From NCBI RefSeq assembly GCF_000224145.3, contig NC_020168.2:744001-808000 (forward strand): a stretch of 64,000 nucleotides of DNA. Direction: 5' to 3'. The position numbers and the translations under genes are program-made. Of the stretch, positions 34,020-49,100 are shown piece after piece. Source of the DNA: Ciona intestinalis (taxonomy: Eukaryota > Chordata > Ascidiacea > Phlebobranchia > Cionidae). Every line of letters begins with the position of its first letter. The stretch's first letter is position 1. The notes beneath the pieces are model-generated. The model made no database searches and had not been told where the DNA came from. It saw only the letters and a program-made list of their open reading frames with translations.

Positions 34020-35190
34020 CATATCGCAGAGTAATTCGTTTGTTTCATCAAAACAACTTTGACCGATTATGGAAAGTTTCGAAAAAAACATCAATCCAAT
34101 CACGCTTTGACCAAAAATTAGATACATGAAGTAAGTTTTGTTTCATCAAAACAACTTTGATCGATTATAGAAAGTTTCGAAACATTAATCCAATCACGCT
34201 TTGACAAACATTATATATAGTAGAATTGGGGAAGATGGGACATCTAAGCAAATACTGCCCATTATTTCCACATTAAAAATAAATAACGTTTTTTGGTTGG
34301 ATACCACAAATTAATACTATAATTACTTTATTAATTGACAACATTTTTAAAAAACATTAAAACACACGAGCTGCATGGTATTTAGCGATTTCTACAACAG
34401 GTGTAAAAAAATAATAACATACATGGCAACTCGTAAGCTGGCACGAGGTGTTAAACCCGTGTGATAAGGTTTGTTCGAATTTCAATTGATAATTATTGTA
34501 ACTAATAATAAATAAATAATAATAAAGTTTTTTTGCTACAAATTTGATATTGCTACACTTTTTTTCACAAAAGTGACTTCTCATAAATTATCTTTTGGTG
34601 CTAATAACTGAGTTTCGAATATATTTTTCATGTAATATCTTGTTGTTATATCAGTATCTTATATTTTAATCACCCTGAGGTAAAAATTATTGACTTAAAA
34701 GCAAACCTTTCAAAATTTGGCAATGCAAACATGCAAAACTACAATGTGGGGGGAAGATGGGAGCCAAATTGAAATATTTTTGTATTGATAGTATTCTGCA
34801 CCTTGTAGTTGACCTAACGCATTTTTACCTGCTCAAAAATGATTCTATTTAACATACGTTTATTTCATAAAATCGTGATAATACAATAATCCAATCACGC
34901 TTTAACAAAGAGTAGATATATGACGTAAGTTGTGTTTCATAAGAACAACTTTGATTAATTATAGAAAGTTTTAGAAAAACATCAATCCAATCACGCTTTG
35001 AAAAAATTGAGACATAACGTTGGCTTGCTTTATCAAAAACCTTCGATTGATTATATTAAGTTTCGATATAACTTCAATCCAATCACGCTTTGGCAAGAAT
35101 AGTTTGATTTATGATGTAAGTTCTGTTTCATGAAACAACTTTGATCGATTATGTAGTTTCGACAAAACACCAATTTAATCAAGCTTTGAT
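34020..35190. repeat. Imperfect repeats of about 90 bp upstream of the ficolin cluster
   Basis: At least five units share AACAACTTTGATCGATTAT, GAAAGTTTCGAAA and CAATCCAATCACGCTTTGAC, at about 34040, 34140, 34940, 35030 and 35130. Shorter versions lie upstream of genes A and B. The array is interrupted by a truncated TAGGGTGGGG-type element (about 34214-34880). Confidence 0.7.
34214..34880. mobile_element. Truncated inverted-repeat element in the upstream array
   Basis: Starts TAGTAGAATTGGGGAAGATG and includes the interior block ATGTGGGGGGAAGATGGGA found in the 1.24-kb copy. No right terminus was found. Confidence 0.5.
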
Positions 35191-35286
35191 CATGGTTTAT
35201 AAAAATATTTTTTATGCCTTAACAAAAAGTATTTTGATATATCACGCATAGATATTACATAATATATGTATATGTATTATCTCTTC

Positions 35287-35620
35287 GTCCGGCGCCGTGG
35301 GATAGTGGTTAGGGCGCCGGCCTGTAACCCAGAGGTTTGGGTTCAAGGCTCGACGCTGCTACCATTGTGGGCGTATGTGTCTTTGGGCAGGATACTTAAC
35401 GGCAATTGCTCCAACCTCTGGTCACTAATGGGTTGTCTAAAATCTAAATTATCAGCCATACATAAAAAAAAAAAATCCCCCCCTAAAAAAAACAATCACC
35501 CACAAAGTAACATACATGGTAACTCGTAAGCTGGCACGAGGTGTTAAACCCGTGTGATAACGACTGTCGTTTTGCGGCCACGCGAGGATAAAGTAAGTTA
35601 CATTCATTCTTTCATCTATG
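35287..35620 (+). repeat. tRNA-derived SINE, best full-length copy
   Basis: Order of parts: head GGCGCCGTGGGATAGTGG with A box, B-box-like GGGTTCAAGGC, then GCTACCATTGTGGGCGTATG, CACTAATGGGTTGTCT, an A-rich stretch, TGGTAACTCGTAAGCTGG, and tail ACTGTCGTTTTGCGGCCACG to CATTCATTC. It serves as reference for all other copies in the window. Confidence 0.85.
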
Positions 35621-36060
35621 TATGACGTATGATTTCCGCTCACTCGTTGTTTGCTATCTGATTTCTATGTTACCAGTCACGTGATTACTCATAATCAGCT
35701 GATGTTTGTCAACAAAAGATAAAATTCGTCGAGTTCGTTTTGCTTTGTTGTTGTGTTTACCTTGTTGAATAAAGGTATTTTGTTTCGTAAGCAATGATAG
35801 GTTAAACATGTAAGCATAAACGGGGTTTCTCAATAAGTTAACCTGATATATATAAACATATGGACGGGATATGAAAGCGTAGAATTTCTAACAATTATTA
35901 GAAGGTTTTTGTCATAAATTGCGCGTGGGTGTTGCAATTTTATTTTCGATTTTTGCGTTTAATTTGTAAAATTCAGTTACTGTTATGTTTTGAATGTTTT
36001 TTTCCAGAAAACACTGTTAAGGTCAATTTATATTGTGACGTCATAAGCAGATAAAGCAAG
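35621..36060. other. MAP1LC3 upstream region
   Basis: Begins with one more copy of the ATTACTCATAATCAGCTG segment seen between the ficolins (25650-25760, 31060-31160). No coding exon was recognised before the LC3 start. Confidence 0.45.
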
Positions 36061-37668
<1,608 letters not shown>

Positions 37669-38168
37669 ACTGTAAAAAAGTTTAAAAATTCAAAAACTGC
37701 CAACAAAAACAACGCAAACTCATACTTGTAAAGCTAAAATGTAAAAAAATAGCTAGTAGTGTGTGTTTGTGTATTATGTTATAACCGGTATTAACACAAA
37801 CATTGAAAACAAAAAATGTTTAGTAATCAGTACAATGTAGCCTGGGGTTATATGATGATTGTTTTGTTAATTACATGTACTGGATGTGTATAACATTTTC
37901 TTTCTCGCATGAAATATCTTGTACATAATATATACATACTTGGTAATCTCCTCACTCCGAAACAGCACAGCAGAAATATAGTTAACATCATAACAACACC
38001 CACATCATCATATACTCATAGTTATGATGTCGTAGGTATGACACATTGATATTATGACTTGTGCTTTTATTACCACGTAAACACCTTTTACAGATAATTC
38101 TGTTTTAATTCATATTTTGTTGATGTTATTAAGTGTTATTGCTGGCGCACTTAAAATTGTTGTATGTA

Positions 38169-38174
38169 AATAAA
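38169..38174 (+). terminator. Poly(A) signal, likely of MAP1LC3
   Basis: AATAAA about 500 bases after the stop codon; no canonical signal was seen closer. Confidence 0.45.
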
Positions 38175-38530
38175 CGTATGTACTTGTATTTATGAAGTGA
38201 TTGTATAATGGTATATTGACATCACCTAACGCAGTACAATAAGTCACTTGTGTAACAGATAGAAAAGTAACATTGTAGGTGCTAAATAAGCTTAGTGTTT
38301 TAGTTTAGTTAAAAAGCATAAAACACTGATTGACAGCCCATATAATATAATATGACTTATATTTCAAACGTTTCAATGTAAAAACTAAGACAATGTCAGA
38401 AGTTAAAATGAAGTCAGTAAAAAATCCGCGGATAAAAATTGCATGGGACATGGTTGAGGTAAATGTGGTAATTGTGAAACCTATGCACTAATTAGGTCTA
38501 GCATGTAATCTTGATTGATAGTACTACAGA

Positions 38531-38650
38531 TGTATGCTGCTACCATTGTGGGCGTATGTGTCTTTGGGTAAAACACTACACAGTAATTGCTTCAACCCAA
38601 TTGTCCTGAATGGCTGTTTAAATTGTCAGACATACTATATACATAAAAAA
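38531..38650 (+). repeat. tRNA-derived SINE, middle part
   Basis: GCTGCTACCATTGTGGGCG and CTTTGGGTAAAACACT blocks are present without a recognisable head. Confidence 0.6.
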
Positions 38651-38669
38651 CTATCACACCAAAACTTAA

Positions 38670-38945
38670 ATGATAAACATTTATTTAAATTGGGTCTGAT
38701 TGTTTTTGAGAACTGACGCTTTAAAGTTTTTTTTTCATTATCACAATGTTTACCATAATAACTTATTCAATATGATATCACAAATGAAATTGCACATTAA
38801 AATCACCCCAAAAGTTGAATGACAAACATTTATTCAATGTAAGTCTGATTTTCTTTGAGAAAGTTTTAAAGTCCTATCGTTTCATTATCCCAATGTTTAC
38901 CATAATAACTTATCCAATATAATATCACAAATGAAATTGCACATT
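38670..38945. repeat. Tandem duplication, unit about 145 bp, two copies
   Basis: Both copies share AATGTTTACCATAATAACTT and ATCACAAATGAAATTGCACA, about 145 bases apart, with several substitutions. Confidence 0.7.
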
Positions 38946-40103
38946 GAATTGTATTTCATACATAGAAGGCAAAGAAAGTGAAGAATTCTGTCACAGCAAA
39001 TTTAAAAAGCAACACTCACAAAATGCAACTTGATTATTTGAAAAAAAATATATGTCACTACTTTTCAGCCCGCAAGACCAAAGATGGTTCTTTGATTTTG
39101 TTTGGCCAAAAATAAATCGATCAGTAAACATTTTTGACAGTTACTGCTTAGGAAAAATGTGTACAGTTTTGGAGATTGTCAAATCTTTTCTATTACTTTA
39201 TGCCCAATATCTTGTAACAAAGGTTGAGAAGCACTGACATACTTATGTGAAACAAAGCATATTTAGGTGAATAAAAAACTTTATGGTCAGTTTCAATAGA
39301 AACATGACACCCCATATAAATATCAAACATAAAAGCTGTCATGTTCGTATTAAACAAAGCATATTTATCTTTGAATATTTTTTACTGTTGTTACACTAAC
39401 TTTCAATAAAGCTTGTGTCATACATGGTACAGGAAATGATCTAAAGGATATTTGTTTATATACGTATGGGATGTGATGAGTTGTGTTTATATTTTGCAGG
39501 TGATCATTACAAATTGTGGCGGCATTATTACTGCAGTGTGTGTGTGTGTTCTACAAAGCTTGGTGTATATCACTGTGTAGGGCGGAAAAACTTATTTCAT
39601 TAAGTGGTGCATACAATACATTAGAGCATTCACACTTGCAAGCATGGTGCGTGATATGAAATGAAAAATAATGTGAATGAAGCTACATCAGTGAAGGGGC
39701 CAAGCATGAATTGGTTAATGTACCGCTACTATATTGCACATTCAACAACATGACATTGCACAAACGTGGAGAAAACTGCAAAATGTTATTTTTGCATTTG
39801 TAAATATTAAATCAGAATGTCTGTAGTCTACCTATGTATGCTATTTCAATGTATGCTGCATGTAGCTTTAACACAACAGTTTCTACGTTAAGTGCTTTAA
39901 AAGTAGAGTTATCAAGTCAGGTGGTTAATACAGTAAAATTGAAAGAAAAACTGTTTAACAACCAGAAGAATTACAAATAAACCAATACCCAGTTGATTTG
40001 ATATAATCAGTTTAAAAAGATAGTTTTAAAATAAGCAGGGAACACTTGTAAGTAAATACATCACTTGCTACACACCAAGTTAGTCAACACTGGTAAACAA
40101 GGG

Positions 40104-43100
40104 TCACGACGAAGTGCGATTGTTGAACATCACAGGGATGGGAATGTCGTCCATGTTCGGCATCACGAGTACCTTCTATAAAGTGGGCGAAATAGTTTGT
40201 AAAAGAGAAAAAATTGCTCCAAAAATATTGACTCAATATTTTGTTTAAATATTGACTTAAAATTTTGTTTTTTCCTTTGTTTTAACACCTTCTTTAATCC
40301 ATTAAAATTGACTAAAAAACTTCATTCCACACTTATGCAAAACTATCTGTCCTTTTTTGACAACAACTGTTTTTGTTTTTTGCCTCCTTATCTAAGTCTG
40401 TGATAAACTTGAAACTACTGGTTGCAATAGAAGCTTTTACTTGAACGAATTATTCTCAAATTTGGGCTTAACTTTGCCTCATAAGCAAGTTTTATTGAAA
40501 ACAAAAGAATCGCTTTACTATTGTAGCACCTAGTAAACGGAAAATAAGGTTTATCCCTAAAAATGTAAACATAAGTTAAACATTTATGCTTATTTGTTAA
40601 ACTTGCAAAAAATCATGGTAACTAAAATAAATATACCATCAAATGATTCAAATTTATCAACCATCAATCTTAACTCACCACGAACTCTTGCTGTAACTTG
40701 TTTTCTATCCAGTCAGTTACATGTGAGGTTCGGACAAGCCTCTCCCCAACTTGTGGGTGAGCTTTTATCACCATATTTGGTGGCTCTCGAAACCCATACC
40801 TGCAACAAACATAAGGTTGTATATAAATGAATGAATATAACTTACTTTATCCTCGCGTGGCCGGAAACGACAGCTGTTATAACACGGGTGTTCATACACC
40901 CTGTGCCAGCTTACGAGTTATCATGTATGTTACTTTGTAAGTGATTATTTTTTGAATTTTTTCATGTATGGCTGATATTCTTGACAACACATGAGTGGCC
41001 ACTGGGTTGGAGCATTCGCCGTTAAGTGTCTTGCACAAGGACACATACGCCAACAATAGTAGCAGCGACGAGCCTTGAACCTATTACCTCTGCGTTAACG
41101 GCAGGCCTGCTAACCACTTTGCCACAACGACAAATATGTTGCTGCAGCCAGGTATAAGTGTGAAAGAGATCTCATGAAAATTGTTTGTTTTGTGATTTTT
41201 AAGCATCAGGGGGGAAAATCAGGGGAAAGCGCCTGCCTGTAACCCAGCAGACACATGTGTCTTTGGACAAGATACTTCACGGCAAACCCTGATTATGTCT
41301 TGTCACATGACAGACAAAACATCCGTCCTTCTGGATCACAAAACAAAAAATTCCAGAAAATCTCTTTCACGTTATACAGGGAAAAGGTATAAAAGCCATA
41401 AGTGTGCTTATACCATTAAATATGGGTAAGATCCTAGCCAAGACATAACATTGACCTGGGATTTACATGAGTGGAAAAGATGAGATTAAAGTGTCTTTCC
41501 CCACAGCAATATATATATATATATATATATATATACACGTACCATATTCTGTCAGTAGGAGGCGGTGGGATATTAATCGCGAGGACGCCACGTAGTTGCA
41601 ACAACTCCACACTTAACATCATGGGTGTGTTGGAAACTGTTTCCAATTTCTTGCGGATGAATTCACTTTCTGTCGCTCTTTGAAAATACTTTGACTTTGC
41701 GATGGAATCCACGATCCGAACCCACTTCTTTGGAGGGGCAGCCCCTGCTGTGGGTGGGGTTAGGGGGTTGGGATTCCCCTTCAATATTTGGGGCCTGAAA
41801 CATTTAGTTTGATGAATATTTGATTCTACAATAAGGGTAACATTACAGGTGCATAGGGTGACACGTCATCTCAGATTTTGAAACAGAGTTGACACAATGT
41901 TTTAGCACCATAGTGTTAAGCTTTTACTTTACTGGCCTATACAAACAAGCAGAGCCAAAGTACTTTGCCTTTGCTATATGTAATCAATGAAGTTCCCGAG
42001 GTTTGACAACTATTAGTGTAACTGTATTCTAACAATGTGACCCCAAACTTTGATAAAAAAATCAAAAACATGATTCCTATGAATTCTAATTATCCAGAAA
42101 TTATGGGATATTATGTTTCAATGGTTGTCCATCTTAACCCCAAGTACTATACAGCAAGAATTTTTCCCAAAAAATCTGAAAACCCAAAATTGAACCCACC
42201 CATCAAATTTAGAAACAGCAGTTTGAACTTGTCCGACAATTCTTGAAACTGTCGACTCATCTTCGTCGTCAGATGACTCAGCACTATCCTCCGCGTCGCT
42301 GTCTGTGATCGCTGAAGATCCGCTCAAACTTAAAAATAACATTTTTTTTAAATTTCTATTTTTTGAAATTTAGTTTTTTGAATATTTTGAAATTTAAATA
42401 TTTTATTTTTTGTAAATTACTTTCATTTAACTTCTAAAATTTTTTTTTTATTTTTAAAAACTTTTTAAATTTTTGATAGGCTGCATGGTAGGACACAAGA
42501 ATGTTATTACATAATACATTGCTTATCATTCAAGGTTACATTTTCATGATTTAAATTCACACATACCTGTTTTTATCAACTTTCAATACTGGTTCTTGCT
42601 TTCCAAGCTTAGTGAGAACCAGTTTTGTTTTAAGCGTCATCTGAACAGTTCCAATATAAGTCACTTCCATTTCAAGCCACAAACCCTGTAATAAAGCTTT
42701 TAATTTAAGAGCCAGATATTTTGTTAATAAATTTAAATGCAGATATCACTGGTATGTGAATCAGTAAGTGCTTCACAGATAGAAATGCATTTTGTTATAA
42801 GGCGTAGAATGCCATGGAACCTTAGACCAGAATCGACCTATTCCTTTGGGAGTTTATCACCCAACAATGTTATTAAAAAGTGCATATGATTTAATTAATT
42901 CAATTTAGAATACCAACTGATAGAGTTTATAGATACCATTAGTAAATACAATACCTGTGCATCAAGTCTAGGAAGAGATATTTGGTGAACTAATGGAACC
43001 GTACTTCCAAGATTCATCTCTGTTAGCTTCAGTTCATCCATGAAGTAAGGAAGCTGGAATAAGGTTATGGTGTTAAGGGTAATGTAAACTGTGGCACAGT

Positions 43101-46100
43101 GGTTAGCACGCCTGCCTCTGGTCCAGAGTTTATGGGTTCGAGGCTCATCGCTGCTACTATTGTTATGACACTTTAACCACAGCTGCTGGAACCCAAAAAA
43201 TTTACCAACAACGTGACATACGTAATTACTTGTAAGCGAACATGAAGTTTATGAAACAGAACACCCGTTTATAACAACTGTCGTTGACCTTAGTTCTTTA
43301 TCGTGAAATAAAACTTACTTTTATTTTGTCGAGTTTCTTTTGGATTTTGATTGAAAGCCACTTTGCCCACGAAGGTTGTCGAAGAAAATCAAAAGTGATC
43401 CTCCCGAGTAAAGCATTAATCCAAGCAACATCCAACCCTGGCTCCTGGATCCCAACATCCACGCTCTTCATCATAAAAGGAAGAGAAAACTTACCTTACA
43501 GTTTTAATTCAAACATGACAGCCCATGTGTAATATAATTTTCATCTCAAGCGTTTCGGTTTAAAACTAAAACCATCTTTAGCGATGTCGAAAGGTTATAT
43601 AGCATTATTTTTTGTGCATGACCGAAAATTTGGACAATGCATTAGTAAGCCTTGGATTAGAGCAATTGCTGTTAAGTGTCTTGCTTAGGATACATATCTT
43701 TACTTGGGTAGCAGCAATGAGCCTTGAACCCAGCATCTTCTGGTTAGGAGGCCCGACTGTGACCAATGCAAAAGTGCCAGAATAATGGTTTACTAACATT
43801 ATACATAACTTGTAGGAGCTTAATTCAAATAAGGAAACATTTTTTATGCAAACTGTTTAAATACAAATCATGAAAATTCACCTCAATTTTAGTTGGATAT
43901 TCACCTTTCCTCTGTGTGTTTTGCCACTCTGTAAAAAATAAGTAAAAAAAATAGTTTAACGCAGATCAGACTAAAAATAAAACAGTGAAAAAGAAGGGAA
44001 TTAGCAGAAAAATAACAGTCATCAAAACTTGTATCCATAATCTATGGTATTTACTATTTAGCATTCAAATATGAGGAACATGAAGTTACTTGGTTTATCA
44101 TCAGGCATGAGTCTTGATATATGTAAATAATAATCCTTGTACGCTCGAAGTGGATCGCTGTTAATTGTATCTACACTGCGAAGGCTTGAGGACAAGAACA
44201 TTTCTGAAACAATAAAATTTAAATATCTATTAGTGAACACAAATTACCTTCAGCACATCAGTACACACAGATTTTTCTGACTATTTCTGTATAATTATTG
44301 TTTAACACTATTACTGTTAGCACACACACATTTTGGGATTTTTTCAGGTTTAAAGTTTTGTAAAGATTTTTTAGACAATTGTTTTTAGAAAACTTTTTAA
44401 GTAAAATGTTATATGCCTGCAAATATAAATACAAAAATACCATTCTATCGTTTTTAATAATAGCAAATTAAAAACTTTTTTATAAAAACAATTACAATAA
44501 ATATGGCCAAATAGATACAGCTACCCACCTTCTTCATAATGATTTTCCTCAATGATTCCCCATTCATCCTCTATGTTCAACAATGGCTCATTTTCCTACA
44601 ATGGGTAACAATATTTATCCAGATTATGCAAAGTTGAAGCCACCAAAGCATACTAGCTGCATGTTAAGCATGTTCAATTTAGATGTATGAAAACAGTCTC
44701 CAAAACCTAAGTTCTTAAGTACCTTACCCATATAAAATAGAACACCCATAAACATAGGTGTCTACCTTTACGACAATTAGGGTGCTTTTTTCCATTATCC
44801 CATAATACTAACTTTAATTCAGGCAATGTAACAAATTTACCGCTTACTTTGTGAATCCTAAGTACTATTTAATGTATCCATACATGTTATCATAACCTAA
44901 CCCAGGGCATGCGTACCGTACATTGCATACCCACATTAGAAGTATTTGTACAAATACTTACATTGCCTTCCTTTTGATTAGGTTCAGTTTTATTCACTTT
45001 ATGTCGAGCCAATGCAACGTTGATTGCTCTCTGAATTCTGGGGGTAATATAATTGATTAAATAAAGTAAATGAACTTTATTTAACTAAAAGATTATAAAT
45101 ATACAATTTATTCATTAGATCTTCTCTTGCTGGTCAGTGAATCTGCAAAACTACGTTTAAAAGCCTTTTAGTTGTTTAAGACCACAAAATGGGGCATTCC
45201 AATGGGACAGTTACATAAAGTTGAAACAATAATAAGTTAGTCGACCTGTAAAACCATTCTTCCTTCTGTCGATCAGTTCTTCCAAACAAATACAAACATT
45301 CCATATCTTTAACGTCAACATTTTCATTCATTGTATCCTTGGCTGAATAAAAAACATGGCAGTTAGAATGATGGATCTTAAACTACAGTTCATGGTTTGT
45401 AAAATGCTTGGTTAACTGGTTAGCTATTTCCATTTTTCCTAAGTACTTATTAACCTCAGCATGTTTTTGACGAATGTAGTTTTATTGCTGCCATTATGAA
45501 ACTTATGTATTTTTTTAAATGGTATGCCCCTTTAAGTAAAAGTGTCAAAAAAAGATGGCTACTAAACTCTTAAATACAGTATAAATCTCAAATACAGTAT
45601 AAAATAAACTCATATTAAGTTGTATTTAGAAACAAAGATTTTGTATGTGTCACTCCTGAACAAACTTTAGTAGAATTGATTCACCTTGTTCATCTGTTTC
45701 CAACGATGTGGTTTTGCTTTTCATTTTGTTTTGATCTTTCACTGGAATCTCGACACAAATTGGATATTTTTTGCTCCATACTCGCTTCTTAACCAAACCT
45801 TCTGGCTTGAGGTAAACCTGGAATATTTATTTAGAATTGGGTCTTAAAAAGATACAGTACGGCGCCGTTGGTCAGTGGTTAGGTCTTCGCATTGTAACTG
45901 CAGGATACCGGGTCTGATGGTAGATACTGGTAGGTGTAGGTAGCTTCGTAAGCAACAAATTGATGACGCATAAGCTGATGGCAGCAGATGTGTGGGTAAT
46001 GTTTAAACATGTTATTTTGGGAGGAGTTGTCTTTTTCTTTCTGTATGACTGACAATTTGGACACCCATTACGATTAGTCACCACTTTTGGGGGTTAAAGG

Positions 46101-49100
46101 AATTGATGTTTACGTTAAGTAAATTAATAGATTCCAAACCTTTTAAATGAGCTTGAAACCGGGGTGAAAAACATATATTGTCACCCATGTTTCAACAATT
46201 AAGGGAGCATGAAAGGGAGCATGAAAGGGAGCATGTAAGTATGTTGACTTTGTATGTTAACATTGTAAGTTTTATACAAACAGACAGAGCTAAAGTATAT
46301 TGCATCCACCACATTAATCAATGAGGTTCCTTATGTTTGACAAATATCCATTATTACAGCAACTGAATGTTACGCATGAGGAACAAATAGACCAACAAAC
46401 CTTGGCAAACGTGATGTCAAACAATCGTTGATGGATTACGTTGGATATTGGAATGTTTCCTTCCTTGTATGTGCTTCTACGTGAGATGTTTCTGGGGATT
46501 CAAATTATTTGAATGTAACTTATTTACCATCACATGGCAGATCAATGACAATCATTATAACACAGGTATTCTGTTTGGTGTGCACACTTCATGTCTGCTT
46601 ACAAGTTACCAGGTATGTAATTTTGTGGATGTTTACTTTATTGATTTTTTAAAACTTTTTGTAACGTATAGCTGACAATTTAGACAGCTATGAAGTAACC
46701 ACTCGGCTGAAGCAGTTACCGTTGACTGCCTTGCCCAAGGACTCATAAACCCATAGTAGCAGCTGCATACAAATCTACCAAGTAAATAACTTACTTTTGC
46801 GGGGTTTGTATTCTCAGTGTGTTTCCATCTAATGTAATAAACGCAGCTTGTGTATTGCTTATGTGATAAGTCTGTGGATCGTAGAAGAAAGCTTCATTCA
46901 TCCAACCCTGGTTTAATGAAAACATCAACATGTTAATATGTTGTTACTGCCAGGTGTATTATAGGTGTAAAAGAAATCGCCTGTAATTGCTGGCATATGT
47001 TTTAAAAATAGACTTTTAACGGCAAACCCTGATTATGTCTTGCTGTATGGCAAATGAAAAATCCGTTAATACTTAATATCACAAAACAAACAATTTCCAA
47101 ATCATTTCTTCTGCATGGGTCTGTCGAGTTAGTTTAACCCATATCAAACAATGAGTTTTCTAACCTTCAATGGTAGATTAGGGTCATATAATGTCTTTGG
47201 TATCGCATATGGTTGACTTCTGTTTATAAATAAAGGTAGGAAGGGTCTTGTTCTCTTGGATGCTGGGGCAAATACGCATAGTGCGCTTGATGTCATTATA
47301 CAACCAGCCATAAAACCTGTGTATATGAATCAAATTAAATGTTGTTTTATAAAGCCACCTAGCACCGATACCCAAGATTCCATAGCATGCCTTACCCATA
47401 TCAAATTAAACACAGTCCAAATAAGGATTATGATTGCAGCCTGCTTTGGGCAGTAGAGCATTTTAAATGTATATAACATCAAGTTTCTAGAATGATTCCA
47501 CAAAAGCTGAAAGCTGCCAGGCTGACCATCAGCCACTAATAAATAACCCAAAGTTTTTTTTTATTTTCGCCTTTAATTTTCTAGGTTTAAAAGGTTTTTA
47601 AAATAATTAAATTAAAATGTTGCGTAGTAGTGCAAAGCCTTGCTTTTAAACATATGGTTAGACACCTAAATAACAAATGCAATTATCAATATTTAAATAA
47701 TCAATTTTGTGAGAGAAAATTTAGCTATAAATTAATTTTTACATGGTAAAAATTAAAATCAACTTTGTTAAATCAGGGCTTCCCAAACTGCGGTCTCTAA
47801 ACAAATTTTAGGTTTCGCCTAGAATATACCAATTTTATACACATTTCTGCAATTCTGCATATACTTAACCATAAATGGGCTTAAAAATGGTTTATTGACA
47901 GTTTATAATTGTTTTAAGATGATTAAAAGCAGTTGCAATAAAAAAATGTTTGGGAAGCCTGCCGTTAAAAATTTGGGAAGCCTGATGTTAAGGTAGAAAT
48001 AGTTCTTACTTCGAACAATAGTAACAATGGTTGCAGGGATTGGAAACATGAGATAAAAGTAAACAATACACCAGATGGTCAGTAACACTAGCACTGGTGG
48101 TGGTTCAACTGCTTTTATGATCTCATTCTCATCTTCAACCATGAAAGATTGCTTTGTTACGTTGTTGTTGCTGTTGGAAGTGACAAACATTAGTTACCAA
48201 AACTGAGAAAAACCTAAAAACATTTTTTATATTAAAAAATAAACTTAAAAAAAAAATTAACAAAAAATATTATTCTTTTTAAACAAACAGGAAATTTGCT
48301 TAAATGGTAAGGGTTTTTGCATAACAACAACTGTTTAGGTAGAAAATTAAACACCTAAACATCAAATTAACAAATAAGGTTCCTATGATTGGCATCTATG
48401 TGTGAACTTTATTTTAACAGTCTCATTAAAAGTTTAAAAAGGTGACACTTGTGTAAAATAGAGATTGAAGAACTTACTTGATTGAGTAAGATTCCAGAAG
48501 GTTTGGATCACTTTCTTCGCTCGCTGTCATCGTGTCGACTTCTTGAAGTTCTTTACTTAAACTTGAAGCTTCATCTAAACTGTGTCGTCGACCAAGAAGT
48601 GAAGAAAGGCTTACCGCGAATGATTGTTTATAACTGCATCAAATGTTTTGATAGTTAAGTTTAGAAAATATTTAAAAATGAATGAATCTGATTTATCCAA
48701 GCAGAGCTGTATTAATGGAAGGAAAGGAAACTGTAAGGAACTGCAAGGAAAGAAACACTTGAAATGCGTTTGCAAAAACAAAACAGAATTAACAAATGCT
48801 AATAACATTTAAATTTAAGTCAATATTTTGATCACCAAATTTATAATACTTTAAAGAATAAATGAGCCATACATGTTTCAATGGGGATTGAATTAAAAAA
48901 ATCTACAAAGTTGGTCTTGAATAAGCAGTGATTTAGTGATCTGTTCTACATAGGTGCCATGCAGCCAGACAGGCAAGGATTTTTTTTTAAATTTAGTGAT
49001 CACTCTAGTTTGTATTCTCTTTTCTTTATTGTGGCATTCTATAGTGACAATGGTTCATAAACTTTATGAACCATATGTTAAAAACTACAGAATGAACAAA

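Larger units (their letters stand above)
38175..40103. other. Convergent intergenic region between MAP1LC3 and TEX2
   Basis: Holds a SINE (38531-38650) and a tandem duplication (38670-38945). The rest is AT-rich with no coding signal; the 61-codon frame near 39052 has no support. Confidence 0.5.

Noticed and set aside
42037-42246. Plus-strand frame opposite TEX2
   Set aside because: It is the shadow of the TEX2 exon at 42328-42200 and its intron.
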